A stretch of DNA of 64,000 nucleotides, taken from positions 17,402,501-17,466,500 of the forward strand of contig JAPVLO010000001.1 of the NCBI GenBank assembly GCA_027257055.1. The letters are read 5' to 3'. Shown here one piece after another: positions 22,184-33,678 of this stretch. This stretch comes from Cephalopachus bancanus. Taxonomy: Eukaryota > Chordata > Mammalia > Primates > Tarsiidae. The notes below the pieces were generated by a model. It saw only the letters and a list, made by a program, of their open reading frames with translations, did not search any database and was not told where the DNA came from. The position numbers and the translations under genes are program-made. Position 1 is the first letter of the stretch. Each line of letters starts with the position of its first letter.

Positions 22184-23057
22184 CGACGAACTTTCAATTA
22201 CAATGTAACGTGTGTGGAACCTTGCATCTAGAGAGGCGAGATGGACAGAGACGCTCCGCACTGCACTTCTCCTTGCAGCAGCCTTCACCTTGCACACAGC
22301 GCCCGACAACTCACTACGCCGCTTCCTGTGGACTGAAGTCCTGAAATCTTTTTGTGCCTAGTCTTCTCATCCTTCAAGTTCCTCTCTTCCACACTGTGAA
22401 TGTGAGTGATTTTGTTGGGACATTTTGTTTTGATTTCAGTGAGGGGAGAACACAAGTAGCTCCAATATAGCTTATGACCCAGAGGCTTCTGTTTCTAGCA
22501 TGCAGATGTTTTGTAGCAAACATTCACATCTGTCATTTTTTCACTTGCTTTTGAAAGTGACTAGGCCATGCCTCTCCTGAGGTTGGGTGTCTGTAGTAGT
22601 TAACTGTGTACCGAGGGAGAAAAAATAGTCTGTTCTCTTTCTATTGAATTTGGGGGCACTAATAGAGATGTGTCCAAGAATAATTTTTTTCCACACTGCA
22701 GAGTTGGTAATAAGCAGATTAGTAAAGAAAATTCTGCGTCACTTCAATAAGAGTCTCCTCCAACTCGTTTTTTCTCAAACAAACATAACTTTTCCCGGCA
22801 GGAGGATCCAGACTTCTTGACGCATTCTTCCCAGAGAATCCTGCGACTTTTCACAGCTTAAATCTATGCTATCCTTGTGTTTATTTTGCCACGTGCATGG
22901 CTCAGAAGAAGACGAGGCAACGCCAGAGGCTTTCCTGAGGGAATCCCACAACACACAGGCTCTCTCAGAGTGGATTCTGCAGGTTGTCAGTTCTCACCTT
23001 CAAAACCCAAACCTATTAGCGAGATCTGCCTTGCCACTGTAAATCCCACTGCTTTTG
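22184..23057. other. Unique DNA, nothing recognised
   Basis: Moderately AT-rich. No gene or repeat could be named. Confidence 0.4.
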
Positions 23058-23360
23058 AGATTAATTTTTTTTTCCTTTTTTTTTTTTTCCAAGTTGGAGT
23101 CTCACTCTGTCCCCAGACTGGAGTGCAGTGGCCGCTCCCGGCCACCGCAGCCTCGACCTGCTGGGCTCCGGCGATCCTTCCGCCTCAGCCTTCCGAGGAG
23201 CCGGAATTACAGGCATGTGCTACCACGCCCGGCTGATTTTTTGATTTATCGTAGAGATGAGGTCTCGCTGCCCAGGGCTCAGGCAATCCACTCACCTCAG
23301 CCTCCCAAAGGCGCAGGATTACAGGCTGAGCCACCGAGCCTGGTTTAAGATTAATTTTTT
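23058..23360 (-). mobile_element. Alu, 5-nt-deletion subfamily, with TSD and internal deletion
   Basis: TSD agattaatttttt is present at 23,058-23,070 and 23,348-23,360. The element shows the ctcgctgccca junction of the ACTTG-deletion subfamily and caaaggcgcagg. It has also lost the B-box segment: gctgcccaggg runs directly into ctcaggcaatcc. Confidence 0.93.
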
Positions 23361-24270
23361 AAGCATTTGTGTTTTGTTTAGAATTAATTTATCCCAAATT
23401 TTAGTATCTTTATAAGGAAGAAATGTTTGAATCTGTCTATGCCCCTATGTGCCCCTGACCTATTGCCAAATGTTCCTCAGGCTAAACTTTCGTTTCTGTC
23501 TTCAGTGTTTGTTGGAACAAACGTAGCTGATTCCCAAACGTTTGCTTCCGTTGTGGGGACCGGGGCGGCCAGGGCCGTCCTCTCTCTTTCCTCGCACTCC
23601 GGGCCGCCCTCTCTCTTTCCTCGTACTCCGGGCGGAAGCTCTCCAGCGCGGATGTTGTCACGTCCCCTGCGAGCATGTCCCAACACCTCCAGCCCATGCT
23701 GCCTCTCCCGCAATAGATTTTTTCACGAAGCTTTATTCTGCTGTACTTCAGCTGGCTCCTGTGACTCCCTTTATTGCCCACGGGCTCTTTTCCTTTGAAG
23801 CACCCGAGGGGCAGAAGAGGAAGCAGGCGAGCCAGTTAAGCCCTGAGTCAGAGTCGCCCCTTGTGTCAGCCCTGGGGCCGAGTATCCGCACTGAATCAGC
23901 TCCCAGTTGTCCACATCATGAGGCTGCTGCACACACACGCGTAGTCTCTGCTGTTAACGTCAGACATCCTGGCAGTCGTTCGTCTCTCTTCTGCCTTTGG
24001 AAGATGATTACGAGGCCACTGGTAATGTATAAGTCTATGAAGAGTTAAAGATATTTTTCCCAAAATACTAAGGGCAGAATGAAAGGAGAGGAGTATTAGC
24101 TGTAGATCAGAAGTGTAGGAAAGTCTCCAAATGTGGATCGTTGGAGAAAATGCCAGATCTTTCTCTTTGGAAATATCCCTAGAAAGGAATTGAAAACTCT
24201 GCCCATTCTAGGACAAAAACCTAGGACACTAGACACCCTCAGATATTGACTTGGAATATCCTTTTAAACT
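23361..24270. other. Unique DNA with a 29-bp tandem duplication
   Basis: A 29-bp unit at 23,572-23,600 is repeated at 23,601-23,629 with three mismatches (CTCTCTCTTTCCTCG core). Nothing else was recognised. Confidence 0.55.
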
Positions 24271-24592
24271 TTTCTCTCTCTCTCTTTTTTTTTTTTGGTT
24301 GCATCAGGGTCTCACTCTGTCCTACAAGCTAGAATGCAGTGGCATGATCATGGCTCACCACAGCCTTAAACTCCTGGGCTTGGGTGATCCTTCTGCTTCA
24401 GCCTCCCAAGTAGTTGGGACTACAGGCATGTGCCACCAGGCCTAGCTAATTTTTTAAATTTTAATTTTCATAGAAATGAGGTCTCAGTATGTTATCAAGT
24501 CTAGTCTCGAACTCCTGTGCACAAGCAATCCCTCTGACTTGGCCTCCCAAAGTGCTGAGATTATATGCATGAGCTACAATGCCCAGTCAACA
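24271..24592 (-). mobile_element. Old Alu (J-like), antisense
   Basis: A CT-repeat and poly-T lead into a diverged antisense Alu (gtctcactctgtcctacaag, then cctcccaaagtgctgagatt). Ancestral states indicate an old insertion. Confidence 0.85.
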
Positions 24593-24746
24593 TTTTTGAT
24601 TTAAAAAAAATCACAAGGAAAAAATGGAATCGCTGTGGTCATCAATTGTATTCATATTCTTACTTTCTTTGAATATCTTTTCCAGTGGCAAATATTTGAT
24701 TCTTCTGTATTACTCAGCCATGAATTGAAATTAAGCTTTTAAAAAT

Positions 24747-25056
24747 GAAAACTTTAGCCGGGCTCAGTGACTCAGTTTGTAATCCTGCGGTTTGGGAGGC
24801 TGAGGTGAGTGCATTGCCTGAGCCTGCGGGTTCGAGACCCGCCTGGGCAAATTGGCGAGACCTCATCTCTACAATAATTCAAAAAATTAGCCAGGTGTGG
24901 TAGTGCGTGCCTGTAGTTCCAGCTACTTGGAAGGCTGAGGCGGAAGGATCGACGGAGCCCAGCAGGTCGAGGCTGCGGTGGCCGGGAGCGGCCACTGCAC
25001 TCCAGTCTGGGCGACGGAGTGAGACTCCGACTCAAAAAAAAAAGAGAACTTTTAGC
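24747..25056 (+). mobile_element. Alu, full dimer, young lineage
   Basis: The body starts at about 24,757 (gccgggctcag) and ends in an A-tail at about 25,043. The left arm carries GCGGGTTCGAGACCCGC and the right arm the GTGGCCGGGAGCGGCCAC hairpin. The flanks are similar (gaaaactttag / gagaacttttag), an imperfect TSD. Confidence 0.92.
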
Positions 25057-25299
25057 CTAGTCTAAGATAACCAGCATTTGAGAGAGCAAACCTAGGACAC
25101 AGTCACAGCACACACACACAAAATGCTAACTAAGTTTACAAATATGTGCTATTACTTTAACACAAAACACAGTAAAACAAAAAAGACACTTATTTGGAAT
25201 CACATGTTAGTTGGATTATTTAATTTTTGTCATTAATACTCTTATTTAAAAAACAGAACCAATTAGCAGTGCCAATTACTATTAACTGGTAGTGCAAGA

Positions 25300-25650
25300 C
25301 AGGCCTGCTAGTTCATGTCTGTCACCCCAGCACTCTGGCAGGCCCAGGTGAGAGAATCACTTGAGGCCAAGAGCTTGAGACCAGCCTAAGTGACGTAGGG
25401 AGGGCCTCTCTTCACAGAAGAAAAGTCAGTTGGATGGGGTGGTGGCAGGCGCCTGCAGTCCTGGCGGCTCGGGAGGATGAGGTGAGGACGTCACCTGAGC
25501 CTGGGAATTGGAGGCTGCATTGAGCTATGATTCCATCACTCTACTCCAGTCTGTGCGGCATAGTGAGACCTTGTCTCTTGAAAAAAACAAACAAAACCCA
25601 AAATACAAAAGCAAACAGCAACAAAAAAATTCCCAAACAAACAAAAAACA
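25300..25650 (+). mobile_element. Old Alu (J-like) with long A-rich tail
   Basis: It is recognisable from gtcaccccagcactctggca through gagaccttgtctcttgaaaa, followed by an expanded A/C-rich tail. It is strongly diverged. Confidence 0.75.
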
Positions 25651-27340
25651 GCCTTGGCTGCATGAACCATTTTCTTCTTTCTTTTTCTTTTTTGGCTTCG
25701 GACAACAATCACGGATATCTCTGAGTTTCTGAGACTCCTGTACTTGGAAACTCGGTCAGATGTTGTCCAGGGCTGAAAGCGTCCGAAGGATTGCTATTCT
25801 TATGTTTGATGCCTGCTCTGGAGGGGCTTAGACAGCTGGTGTGCAAGTGTCAGTATCACCAGACTTCTGACGTGGCGATTCGGGGCTCCAGAAGCTAACA
25901 GTCCAGGGTCCGTACTCCTGGTGAGCAGAGGAGTTTTCAGACGGAAATGTAGAACCCAGGTTCCTTCCATCTCAGGAGTGTTCCATCTTCAAAACACTTA
26001 ATTCCAAGGTCACTATAATTGTTTTCATCAGGACCTTAGGACTTCTGGAGTAAGGAGTCTTAGAAATCACCACTGCTTTCAGCACGTGTAGTTGAAGCCC
26101 TGCTCCTGTGACCAGGGTTTATTACTAAGTTATTACAAATGACGCAGAGGAAGACATGCACTGGGCAAGAAGGTGATGAAGGGGTGAGGAGCTTCCACGT
26201 TGTCCCTGGGCACGCCACCCTCCAGGAACCACCATGTGTTAGCTCTCTGGAAGCTCCCAATTTTTCTACTTCTGTCCTGTGACAAGGTGAACAGATGCTT
26301 ACAGAGCTTATGCCAACAACTCTACTGCTATAAAAATATTCAATAAATTTCTAAATTCTGAAGGGTTCAGGCAGGGAAAAAAGATACATGTTTCGTTCTG
26401 TTTACATTTTTAAGAGTTGTAGCTAACTTCAGACAAAAGAGAAATGGGGTTTCTTAATTTCAGAAAATAGAACATTAAATAGCTAGTGATGTCCCAAACA
26501 ATGAAAAGTCCATAAAAGTGTAATTATTCTTCGTCAGTGGATTCAGTGCCGTCTAATCACTCCTGGTCTTGCTTGATGTTGAATTAGCAGTTTCATGAAC
26601 CATTATAACAGACACAAGCTTAGCCATCCACTGCTTGTATGCTGAAATAAATAAGCATGAGATATAATGAAAGAAAGGTGACTTCCCCCCAAAAGCTGGC
26701 AGATGCATAAACGGCCAGGCTCATGCCTTTCTGGAACCATTTCAGAATTTTAGGCTTAGTACCAGGGCTTAAGAGGGCAAACGTGGCGTGGGGAAGCATG
26801 CAGGCATGGCACAAGGGGTGTCTTGATGGCTTGTCTTGGGTGGTGGTCTTCCTGGAGGTCTTGTTGGTGTCATCTTAGCTGTGGTCGGGTTGTAAATCAA
26901 CCACCTTGTGACTCCCCAAGTGGGAGGGTGCCACGGTCAGGCTGTTTTAAGATTAGCTCTTGGGATTTCTAAGCAAGTATATAGTCAGATAAGTGTGCAT
27001 GGCAAAATGAAGATTTAAAAGCGTATTTCAAGGTTTAAGATTAAGAAGGCAAGAGAGAGGGAGAGGGGAAAAAAATTAAAATACATTTTAAGGTCGAGAT
27101 ATTCAGTTACGCCATCAGCTTTCTCAAATAGCAGTAAGCAATAATCTTTAAGCAATGTCATCAGAAGTCTATACCCAGAATGCCTTTTACAGTCCATTCC
27201 ATGGGTCTCAGAGTCAGTCCTTTTCATTAGGAAGGAAGGATTCTGGCCTGTAGCAGATTGCAGGAGCCTTCAGGAAAGCCTCCCAGTGGAGTAATAACTA
27301 TATGTGAAGGATAAAGGGTATAAAATGGCCATGGTTAAAA
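25651..27340. other. Unique DNA, nothing recognised
   Basis: No gene or clear dispersed repeat was seen. The region is AT-moderate with only short chance frames. Confidence 0.4.
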
Positions 27341-27571
27341 ATCTCACTCTGTCACCTTGACCTTCTGGGCTCCAGCGATCCTTCTGCCTCAGCCTTCCAA
27401 GTAGCCAGAACCACAGGCACGCGCTACTACGACTGACTAATTTTTTGATTTATTGTAGAGATGAGGTCTCGCCAAGTTGCCCGGGCAGGTCTCGAACCCG
27501 CGGGCTCAGGCTATCCACTTGCCTCGGCCTCCCAAAGCACGAGATGACAGGCTGAGCCACCGAACCCGGCC
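27341..27571 (-). mobile_element. Alu, antisense, right arm partly deleted
   Basis: The sequence starts atctcactctgtca and jumps to ccttctgggctcc, having lost part of the right arm. Linker and left arm follow to gaacccggcc. The left arm carries the GCGGG T-stem half. It abuts antisense L1 DNA on its right. Confidence 0.88.
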
Positions 27572-29335
27572 TCCTGCTCACTTTTTATTTCTATCTGCAT
27601 GAAATACACTATCCCATCCCTTTATTTTGAGTCCATAGGAGTCTTTGAGTGTTAAATGGGTCTTGTAAGGCAGCAGACATTTGTGTGTGCATGTCTGTGT
27701 GTGTGTGTCTGTGATTTTAAATCTATTCTGCCCGTCTGGATCTTTTAAGTGGGGCATTGAGACAATTCACATTCAGGGTTATCTGGTTGCTATATTTGTT
27801 TATTTATTTTCTCTGTTGTGTTGGTGTTCCATAAGTCCTGTGGGCTCTAGTGTTTTCCTCCTGGGGCATTTTGACATTTTGTTCCAGTATTTAGAACGAC
27901 TGAGTATTTCTTGTAGAGCCAGTCTAGATAACAGTGAAGGCCCCAGTGGAAGATGCGACCTCAGTTCCTTCCAGCTTATGAGGTTTCTTCTGAGAAGTCT
28001 CCCGCTGGTTTCGTAGGTTCACCTTTGCAAGTTATTTGATGCTTTCGTCTCACCACTCTTAAGACTTTTCTTCCACACTACGTTTGCATAACCTGATGCT
28101 TATATGCCTTGGGGATGACCATTCTGCAATGAATGTTCTGAGATTTCTTTGGGATTCTTGTATCTGAAAGTGTAAATCTCTTGTAAGGCCAAGGAAGTTT
28201 TCCTCCATTATTCCCTCAAATAGGCTTTCCAAACCTGTTGTTTTCTCTTCTTCTTTCGGGACCTATGATTCTTAGGGTTGGACATTTTACATGCTCCCAC
28301 ATTTCTGGATGACCTTGTTTCAGTTTCTTGATTGTTCCCCCCTTTATTGTTGTCTGATTGGATTAATTTAAAGGTCTTGACTTCAGGTTCTGAGATCCTT
28401 TTCCTGCATGTTCTAATCTACTGCTGTGACTTCATTCTGTACGTTCCCAAATAGTTATTTCATTTCCAGAATTTCAGCTTGTTTATTTTTTAAGGTTTTT
28501 ATGTTTTTGGAGAAGTTGTATTCATGTTCTGAATCATTAAAAAAATTTCTTTATGTTGATTGTCAACTTTTTTGAATCTCATTGAGAAATTTTATAATCA
28601 GCATTTTGAAGTCTATCTCTGGAATTTCAAAGATTCCATTTGGTTAGGGTCCATTCCTGAAGAGTTGGTGTGGTCTTTTTGGGATGTTGAAAAACTCTGT
28701 TATTTCCATATTGTCAGGATTATTTTTCCAGTTTCTTCTCATTTGGGAAGACTATTTCTTCTTATTTGAGATTGGCGGGGGCTGGCATAGGCACGGTAGG
28801 GGTCCCTTGGTGGGGTGAGTTTCTCAGTTGTCAGGTGTGGCAATCCTGTGCTAGGTATTTGCACAGACTCTAGGCATCCTGTGTAGTCAGGGTGGCTTGG
28901 ATACTGGTGTTAGCTGGGGTCTGGAATCAGATTTTCCCCAAAGCTGAGGTATTATATCAGACGTGATGAGCTGTGCTGTGGACCTCCAGCCAGGAGGCAG
29001 TGGTTGTGGTAGAGAGCCAGTTGCAATAGTAGCTGTGGGTTTTCTGCCTGCTTGGTGTTGCTCCTAGAAAGTGCCTAGTCAACCTCAGTGGAGGAAGGGA
29101 CTGTGGAAATTACTCAAGTTCTCTGTCTGTTTTGAGCCTTTGATGGAAGAGTGGGGGGAAAGGGCTCGACCCCCTCATCCGTGTGCACTCTTCTCAACCT
29201 CAGTGGAGATTGGGAGGGAGTCCCTGGCCATTGCGGTAATGCTGTTGTGCTGAGTCTGCACAAAAGAGTTTTCAGAGCTGAGCTCTCTTCCCCACTGCAG
29301 TGGTCCCTGTACCTAACACAGTGAGCCTGAATAAA
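27572..29335 (-). mobile_element. L1 segment (ORF2 5' part and upstream), antisense
   Basis: The stretch has antisense L1 landmarks such as tctattctgcccgtctggat, ttttaagtggggcattgaga, then ttattccctcaaataggctt and attcttagggttggacattt. They correspond to the early ORF2 region and sequence 5' of it. Many frame breaks remove coding capacity. A TG repeat lies at about 27,681-27,712. Confidence 0.72.
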
Positions 29336-29372
29336 GTCTTTCTTACCATACTTCCATGATTGTTATTAAATG

Positions 29373-30765
29373 ATAACTAGGGGAAAATGAGTGAATCACA
29401 AAGAGGTGGCTTTGAGTTCAGGCTCAACTACCATCTTCAAGCCTAAACAAACTAGGGTGTTGTGGGGGCAAGTAGGAGGGAGTTAATCAGGAAGAGCACA
29501 GCAAACAAGGGTGAGGCTTGCCATGCAGAGTTGTTGGTGCCTTCTTCATTGGGAAGGCATTCTGGTGATTTGGTCTTTCTTCACTTCTTTATGCAAGGGG
29601 GAGGCACCTTTACAAACGGAGCTTTTCTTTATCAATGCAAATTTCCCTTACAAAAGGGCAACTGACTGTTTTAGAGCTTCTCCCATGCCTGCCGCTTCTC
29701 AAAACAATTAGCTCAAAATATCCCTTTGCTAAAGAGGCACGCTTTGGGGTGGCATATTCTAGTCTCCCCCAGTGTCCGACACTATCTTCCAAAGTGACTG
29801 CACCATTAAGTATTCCAGCAGCAGTGAATGAAAGCTCCTGGTCTTCCTCCATCAGTGATTTCTGAACTTTTAGAGTTTAGCTGTTCCAACATGTATGCCA
29901 TGTGATATCATTGTTGTAACATTATAATTCCCTAATATATGATTTGAATATATTTTTGGGTAATGACTATTCACCCATATATCTTCTTCGGTGGGCTATC
30001 TACATCTTTACCCATTTTCAATTGGGGTTTTTTTAAATTATTGATTCCTAAAAGTTTTTTTTGTGCATATTTTGAATACTAATTCTTCCTCGGATACATG
30101 TTTTGCAAACATTTTTACACAGTCTATGGCTTGTTATTCTCTGAACATTAGCTTTCACAGAGTATACATTCTTAATGTTATTATTCCACATTATTGTTTT
30201 TTCTGTTAAGGATTGTTTTTTGCTGTTGAGCATTAAATTTATCACTAAACCACAAGATTGCATAGATTTTCTTCTATGTTTTTCTCTGAAATTTTTATGG
30301 TTTTATATTTTAATTTAAATCTGAGGACTATTTTGAGTGAATTTTTGTGTAAGTTGTAGAGTTTGTGTCTACATTCAATTTATATTTTCCAATTAATTGT
30401 TTCTTCATCATTTTTGGAAAAACAGGATAGTGGATTCCATTTCAGTTTGAACTTGCAATAGCAGAACAAAGTATGATTTATATTTTCTCTTAGATTCCCC
30501 AGTGCTTATTGCTGAATCAGATTTGCAACCTCACACAAGACACTCCAGAGTATTTTACCCAAAGCAGAGGCACTCTCCCAGACAACCAAATCAGGAAGTG
30601 CATGATGTCTACAGGACAATCCAATCCACAGTCCCATTACCCTTCACCAACTGCCCCAACTGGGAGAAATTTGTCTCTTTCCTTTGGGTCATTTTTTACC
30701 CTGGAACTGTTATTGAGACTGTCCTTTAGTTTTACATCCTTGACAGCAGAGAGCACTCCAAGGTA
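29373..30765 (+). mobile_element. LTR/L1 composite block, copy A
   Basis: This block begins near aggtggctttgagttcaggc, continues through cccttacaaaagggcaactg, an antisense L1 piece (about 29,790-30,420; e.g. acatgttttgcaaacatttt) and ends near ttaccctggaactgttattg. The same order of sequences occurs at 60,507-62,570. The outer parts look like an LTR whose family I cannot name. The L1 piece is nested at the same place in both copies, which indicates segmental duplication. Confidence 0.7.
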
Positions 30766-31165
30766 GGTCTGCCCGGTGTTTTCTCCTGAGCAGATTCAGA
30801 CCTTGCATTCCTGACAGGAGAACCTGGCATGACACATTATTCTTTTTAGTGTAACCTACAAGGAGGAATTCAAATCTACCTGTTGAAATCACCATGTACT
30901 GGTGTTAGGCATACAGATGTTCATTATGCAGGTACCCTTGTTGATGAGGGGCGCCCCGCCACCCCGGGCAGATTCCCACTACTGCCAACCCCCCGCCCAC
31001 TGGCAGTTTCCTACTTTATTCAATCACCTACTAATGGGTACCTGGGTTGGCCGCGATGAACATATAAGTGCAAGTGTCTCTTTGATAGAATGACATAAGC
31101 TCCTTTGGGTATATACCCAGAAGTGAAATTGCCGAGTTGAATGGTAGGTCTATTTTTAGTTATTT

Positions 31166-31474
31166 GAGAAATTCTTTTTTTTTTTGAGTTGGAGTTTCAC
31201 TCTGTCTCCCAGACTGGAGTGGAGTGGCTGCTCCCGGCCACTACAGCCTCGACCTGCTGGGCTCCGGCGATCCTTCTGCCTTAGACTTCCAAGGAGCTGA
31301 AACTACAGGCGCGTGCTACCACACCTGGCTGATTTTTGATTTATTGTAGAGACGAGGTCTCACCAAGTTGCCCACGTGGGTCTCGAACCCGTGGGCTCAG
31401 GCAATTCACTCACCTAGGCCTCCCAAAGTGCGAGATTACAGGCTGAGCCACCGAGCCCGGCAGAGAAATTCTTT
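31166..31474 (-). mobile_element. Alu in L1, with target-site duplication
   Basis: TSD gagaaattcttt is present at 31,166-31,177 and 31,463-31,474, with the body between. It splits the antisense L1. The left arm reads ACGGGTTCGAGACCCAC on the sense strand of the element. Confidence 0.94.
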
Positions 31475-32290
31475 AATTAGTTTTTACAGGGGTTTAACTA
31501 ACTTGCTTTTCTACCAACGGCATGTGAATATTCCCTTTTCTCTGTAGCCTTGCCAGCATCTGTTTGTTTTTGTTTGTTTGTTTTGGTTTGATTTTCACTT
31601 TCTAGTACGAGGCATTTTGACTGTTTTGAGATGGTATCTCATTGTAGTTTTGATATGCATTTTTCTGATGATCAGTGATGTTGAGCATTTAAAAATGTTT
31701 CTTGGGTGCTTGTATTTCTTCCTTTGAGAAGTTTCTACTCATGTCTTTGTTTGCTTTTTAACGAGATTATTAATTTTATCCTGTTGATTGGTTTCAGTTT
31801 CTTACAGATTCTGGATATTAAACCTTCATTGAAGGAGTAGTTTAGAAATATTTTCTTCCATTCTGTGGGGCTGTTTATTCTTTTAATGGTTTATTTGCTG
31901 TGCAGAAGCTTTTTAACTCGACAAAGTCCCATCTCAGTTTTAATTTTGCTGTATTTGCTTTTGAGACCTTTGCCATGAATTATTGCCTAGACTAATGTCT
32001 GAGAGAACGCCCCCTAGATTTTTTTCCTAAGATTTTTATAGTTGAGTTCTGATGCTTAAGTCTATTTTGAGTTAACTTTTGTGTATGGTGATAGCTAGTA
32101 GTCCAGTTTCATTCTTTGCTAAATAGTTAGCCAGTTTTCACAACACCATTTGTTGAATAAGGTGTTCTATTTCCAATGTATATTTTTGTTGGTTATGTGG
32201 AAAATGAGTTTGATGTAGGTCAGTGACTTTGTTTCAGGGTTCTCTATCCTGCTCCATTGGTCTATGTCTCTATTTTTGCCCCCAAATATT

Positions 32291-32396
32291 ATGAAACCAT
32301 CAAAATAGTAGAGGCAAACCACAGAAGGAAAGAAAATATTTGGTAACTATACATCTGATGAAGGCCTAATATCCAGAATATATACAGAACTCAAAT
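32291..32396 (+). mobile_element. Inverted L1 ORF2 patch inside an antisense L1
   Basis: The stretch from atgaaaccatcaaaatagta to tatacagaactcaaa is sense-strand L1 ORF2 sequence. The DNA on both sides is antisense L1, which would otherwise be continuous (catgctgttttggttactg context resumes at 32,400). It corresponds to a part of ORF2 also present in antisense at about 31,800-31,900. Confidence 0.75.
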
Positions 32397-32544
32397 ATGT
32401 GTCTATTATGCTGTTTTGGTTACTGAAATCTTGTAGTGAAGTTTGAAGTCTGGGAGTGTGATGCCACTGGCTTTATTCTTTTTGCTGAGGATTACTTTGG
32501 CTATTCAAGGTTTTGTTTCCATATGACTTTTCTAGATTTAAAAA

Positions 32545-33010
32545 GATATTGCTGGTTGGGCTCGGTGGCTCAGCCTGTAATCCCAGTGCCTTGGGAGGCC
32601 GAGGTGAGTGAATTGCCTGAGCCTGTGGGTTTGAGACCCACCTGGGCAACTTGGCAAGATCTCATCTCTACAATGAATCAAAAAATTAGCCGGGCGAGGT
32701 GGCACGCACCTGTAGTTCCAGTTACTTGGAAGGGTGAGGTGGAAGGATCGCCGGAGCCCAGCAGGTCGAGGCGGCCACTGCACTCCAGTCTGGGCGACAG
32801 AGTGAGATGCCAACTCAAAAAAAAAAAAAATTAGCCGGGTGTGGTAGCATGTGCCTGTAGTTCCAGCTACTCAGAAGGCTGAGGTGGAAGGATCCCCGGA
32901 GCCCAGCAAGTCGAGGCTGCAGTGGCTGGGAGTGGCCACTGTACTCCCATCTGGGTGACAGAGTGAGACTCTAACTCAAAAAAAAAAAAAAAAAAAAGGA
33001 TATTGCTGGT
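32545..33010 (+). mobile_element. Trimeric Alu (left-right-right) with one TSD
   Basis: A normal left and right arm (32,557-32,816) end in an internal A-tract at 32,817-32,830. A second complete right arm follows directly (ttagccgggtgtggtagca, 32,831-32,975) and ends in a longer A-tail. A single pair of flanks, gatattgctggt at 32,545-32,556 and 32,999-33,010, encloses the whole unit, so it inserted once as a trimer. Confidence 0.92.
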
Positions 33011-33423
33011 AACTTGATAGGGAATTTCTTGCTAGTAGTTTGATACAGGGCTGAATCTGTAGATTGCATCTTAACAATATTGATTCTTCCAATTCATGAA
33101 CATAGAATGTTTTTCCACTTATTTGTGTCATCTTTGATTTCTTGAAGCAGTGTTTCATACTTCTCATTGTAAAAGTATTTCACCTTTTTTATTAGATGTA
33201 GTCTGAGGTATTTTATTTTAGTTTAGTTTTTGGCTATTATGAATGGAATTGTGTTTTTGATTTGATTCTCAACCTGCTTGATGTCAGTGTACAGAAATGC
33301 AATTTTTTGAGCATTAATTCTGTATCCTGAGACGTCACTATAGTCATTTTAGTCATTTAGCAAGGCTAGGAGCCTTATGACGAATCTTTTGGGATTTCTA
33401 GGTATGTCTTCTGCAAAAAGACA

Positions 33424-33678
33424 TTATTTGACTTCCTTTTTTCCTGTTTGGATACCATCAATTTCTTTCTCTTGTCTCATTGTTCTCGCTAGAACTTCCA
33501 ATACTATGTTAAATAGGAGTGATGAGAGTGGACATCCTTGTCTTGCTCCAGTTCTCAGGGGGCATGCTTCCAGCTTCTGCTCATCAAATATGATGCTAGC
33601 AGTGAGTTTGTCATAGATTCCTCTTTTTATTTTGAGGAATTTTCCTTCAATGCCTAGATGTTTGAGAAATTTTATCAA
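33424..33678 (-). pseudogene. L1 ORF2 reverse-transcriptase-domain fragment
   Basis: About 84 codons remain open on the minus strand and translate to a segment typical of the L1 ORF2 RT domain, including [23 protein letters not shown]2 protein normally supplies endonuclease and reverse transcriptase for L1 and Alu mobility. This piece is bounded by stops and frameshifts within a long inactive L1, so it is a relic. Confidence 0.85.

Noticed and set aside
24772..25035. Recurrent minus-strand peptides containing [12 protein letters not shown] and similar (here and in many other places)
   Set aside because: They are antisense translations of Alu elements and not genes.
33424..33678. Intact reverse transcriptase gene
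   Set aside because: Only about 84 codons are open within a frame-broken L1.
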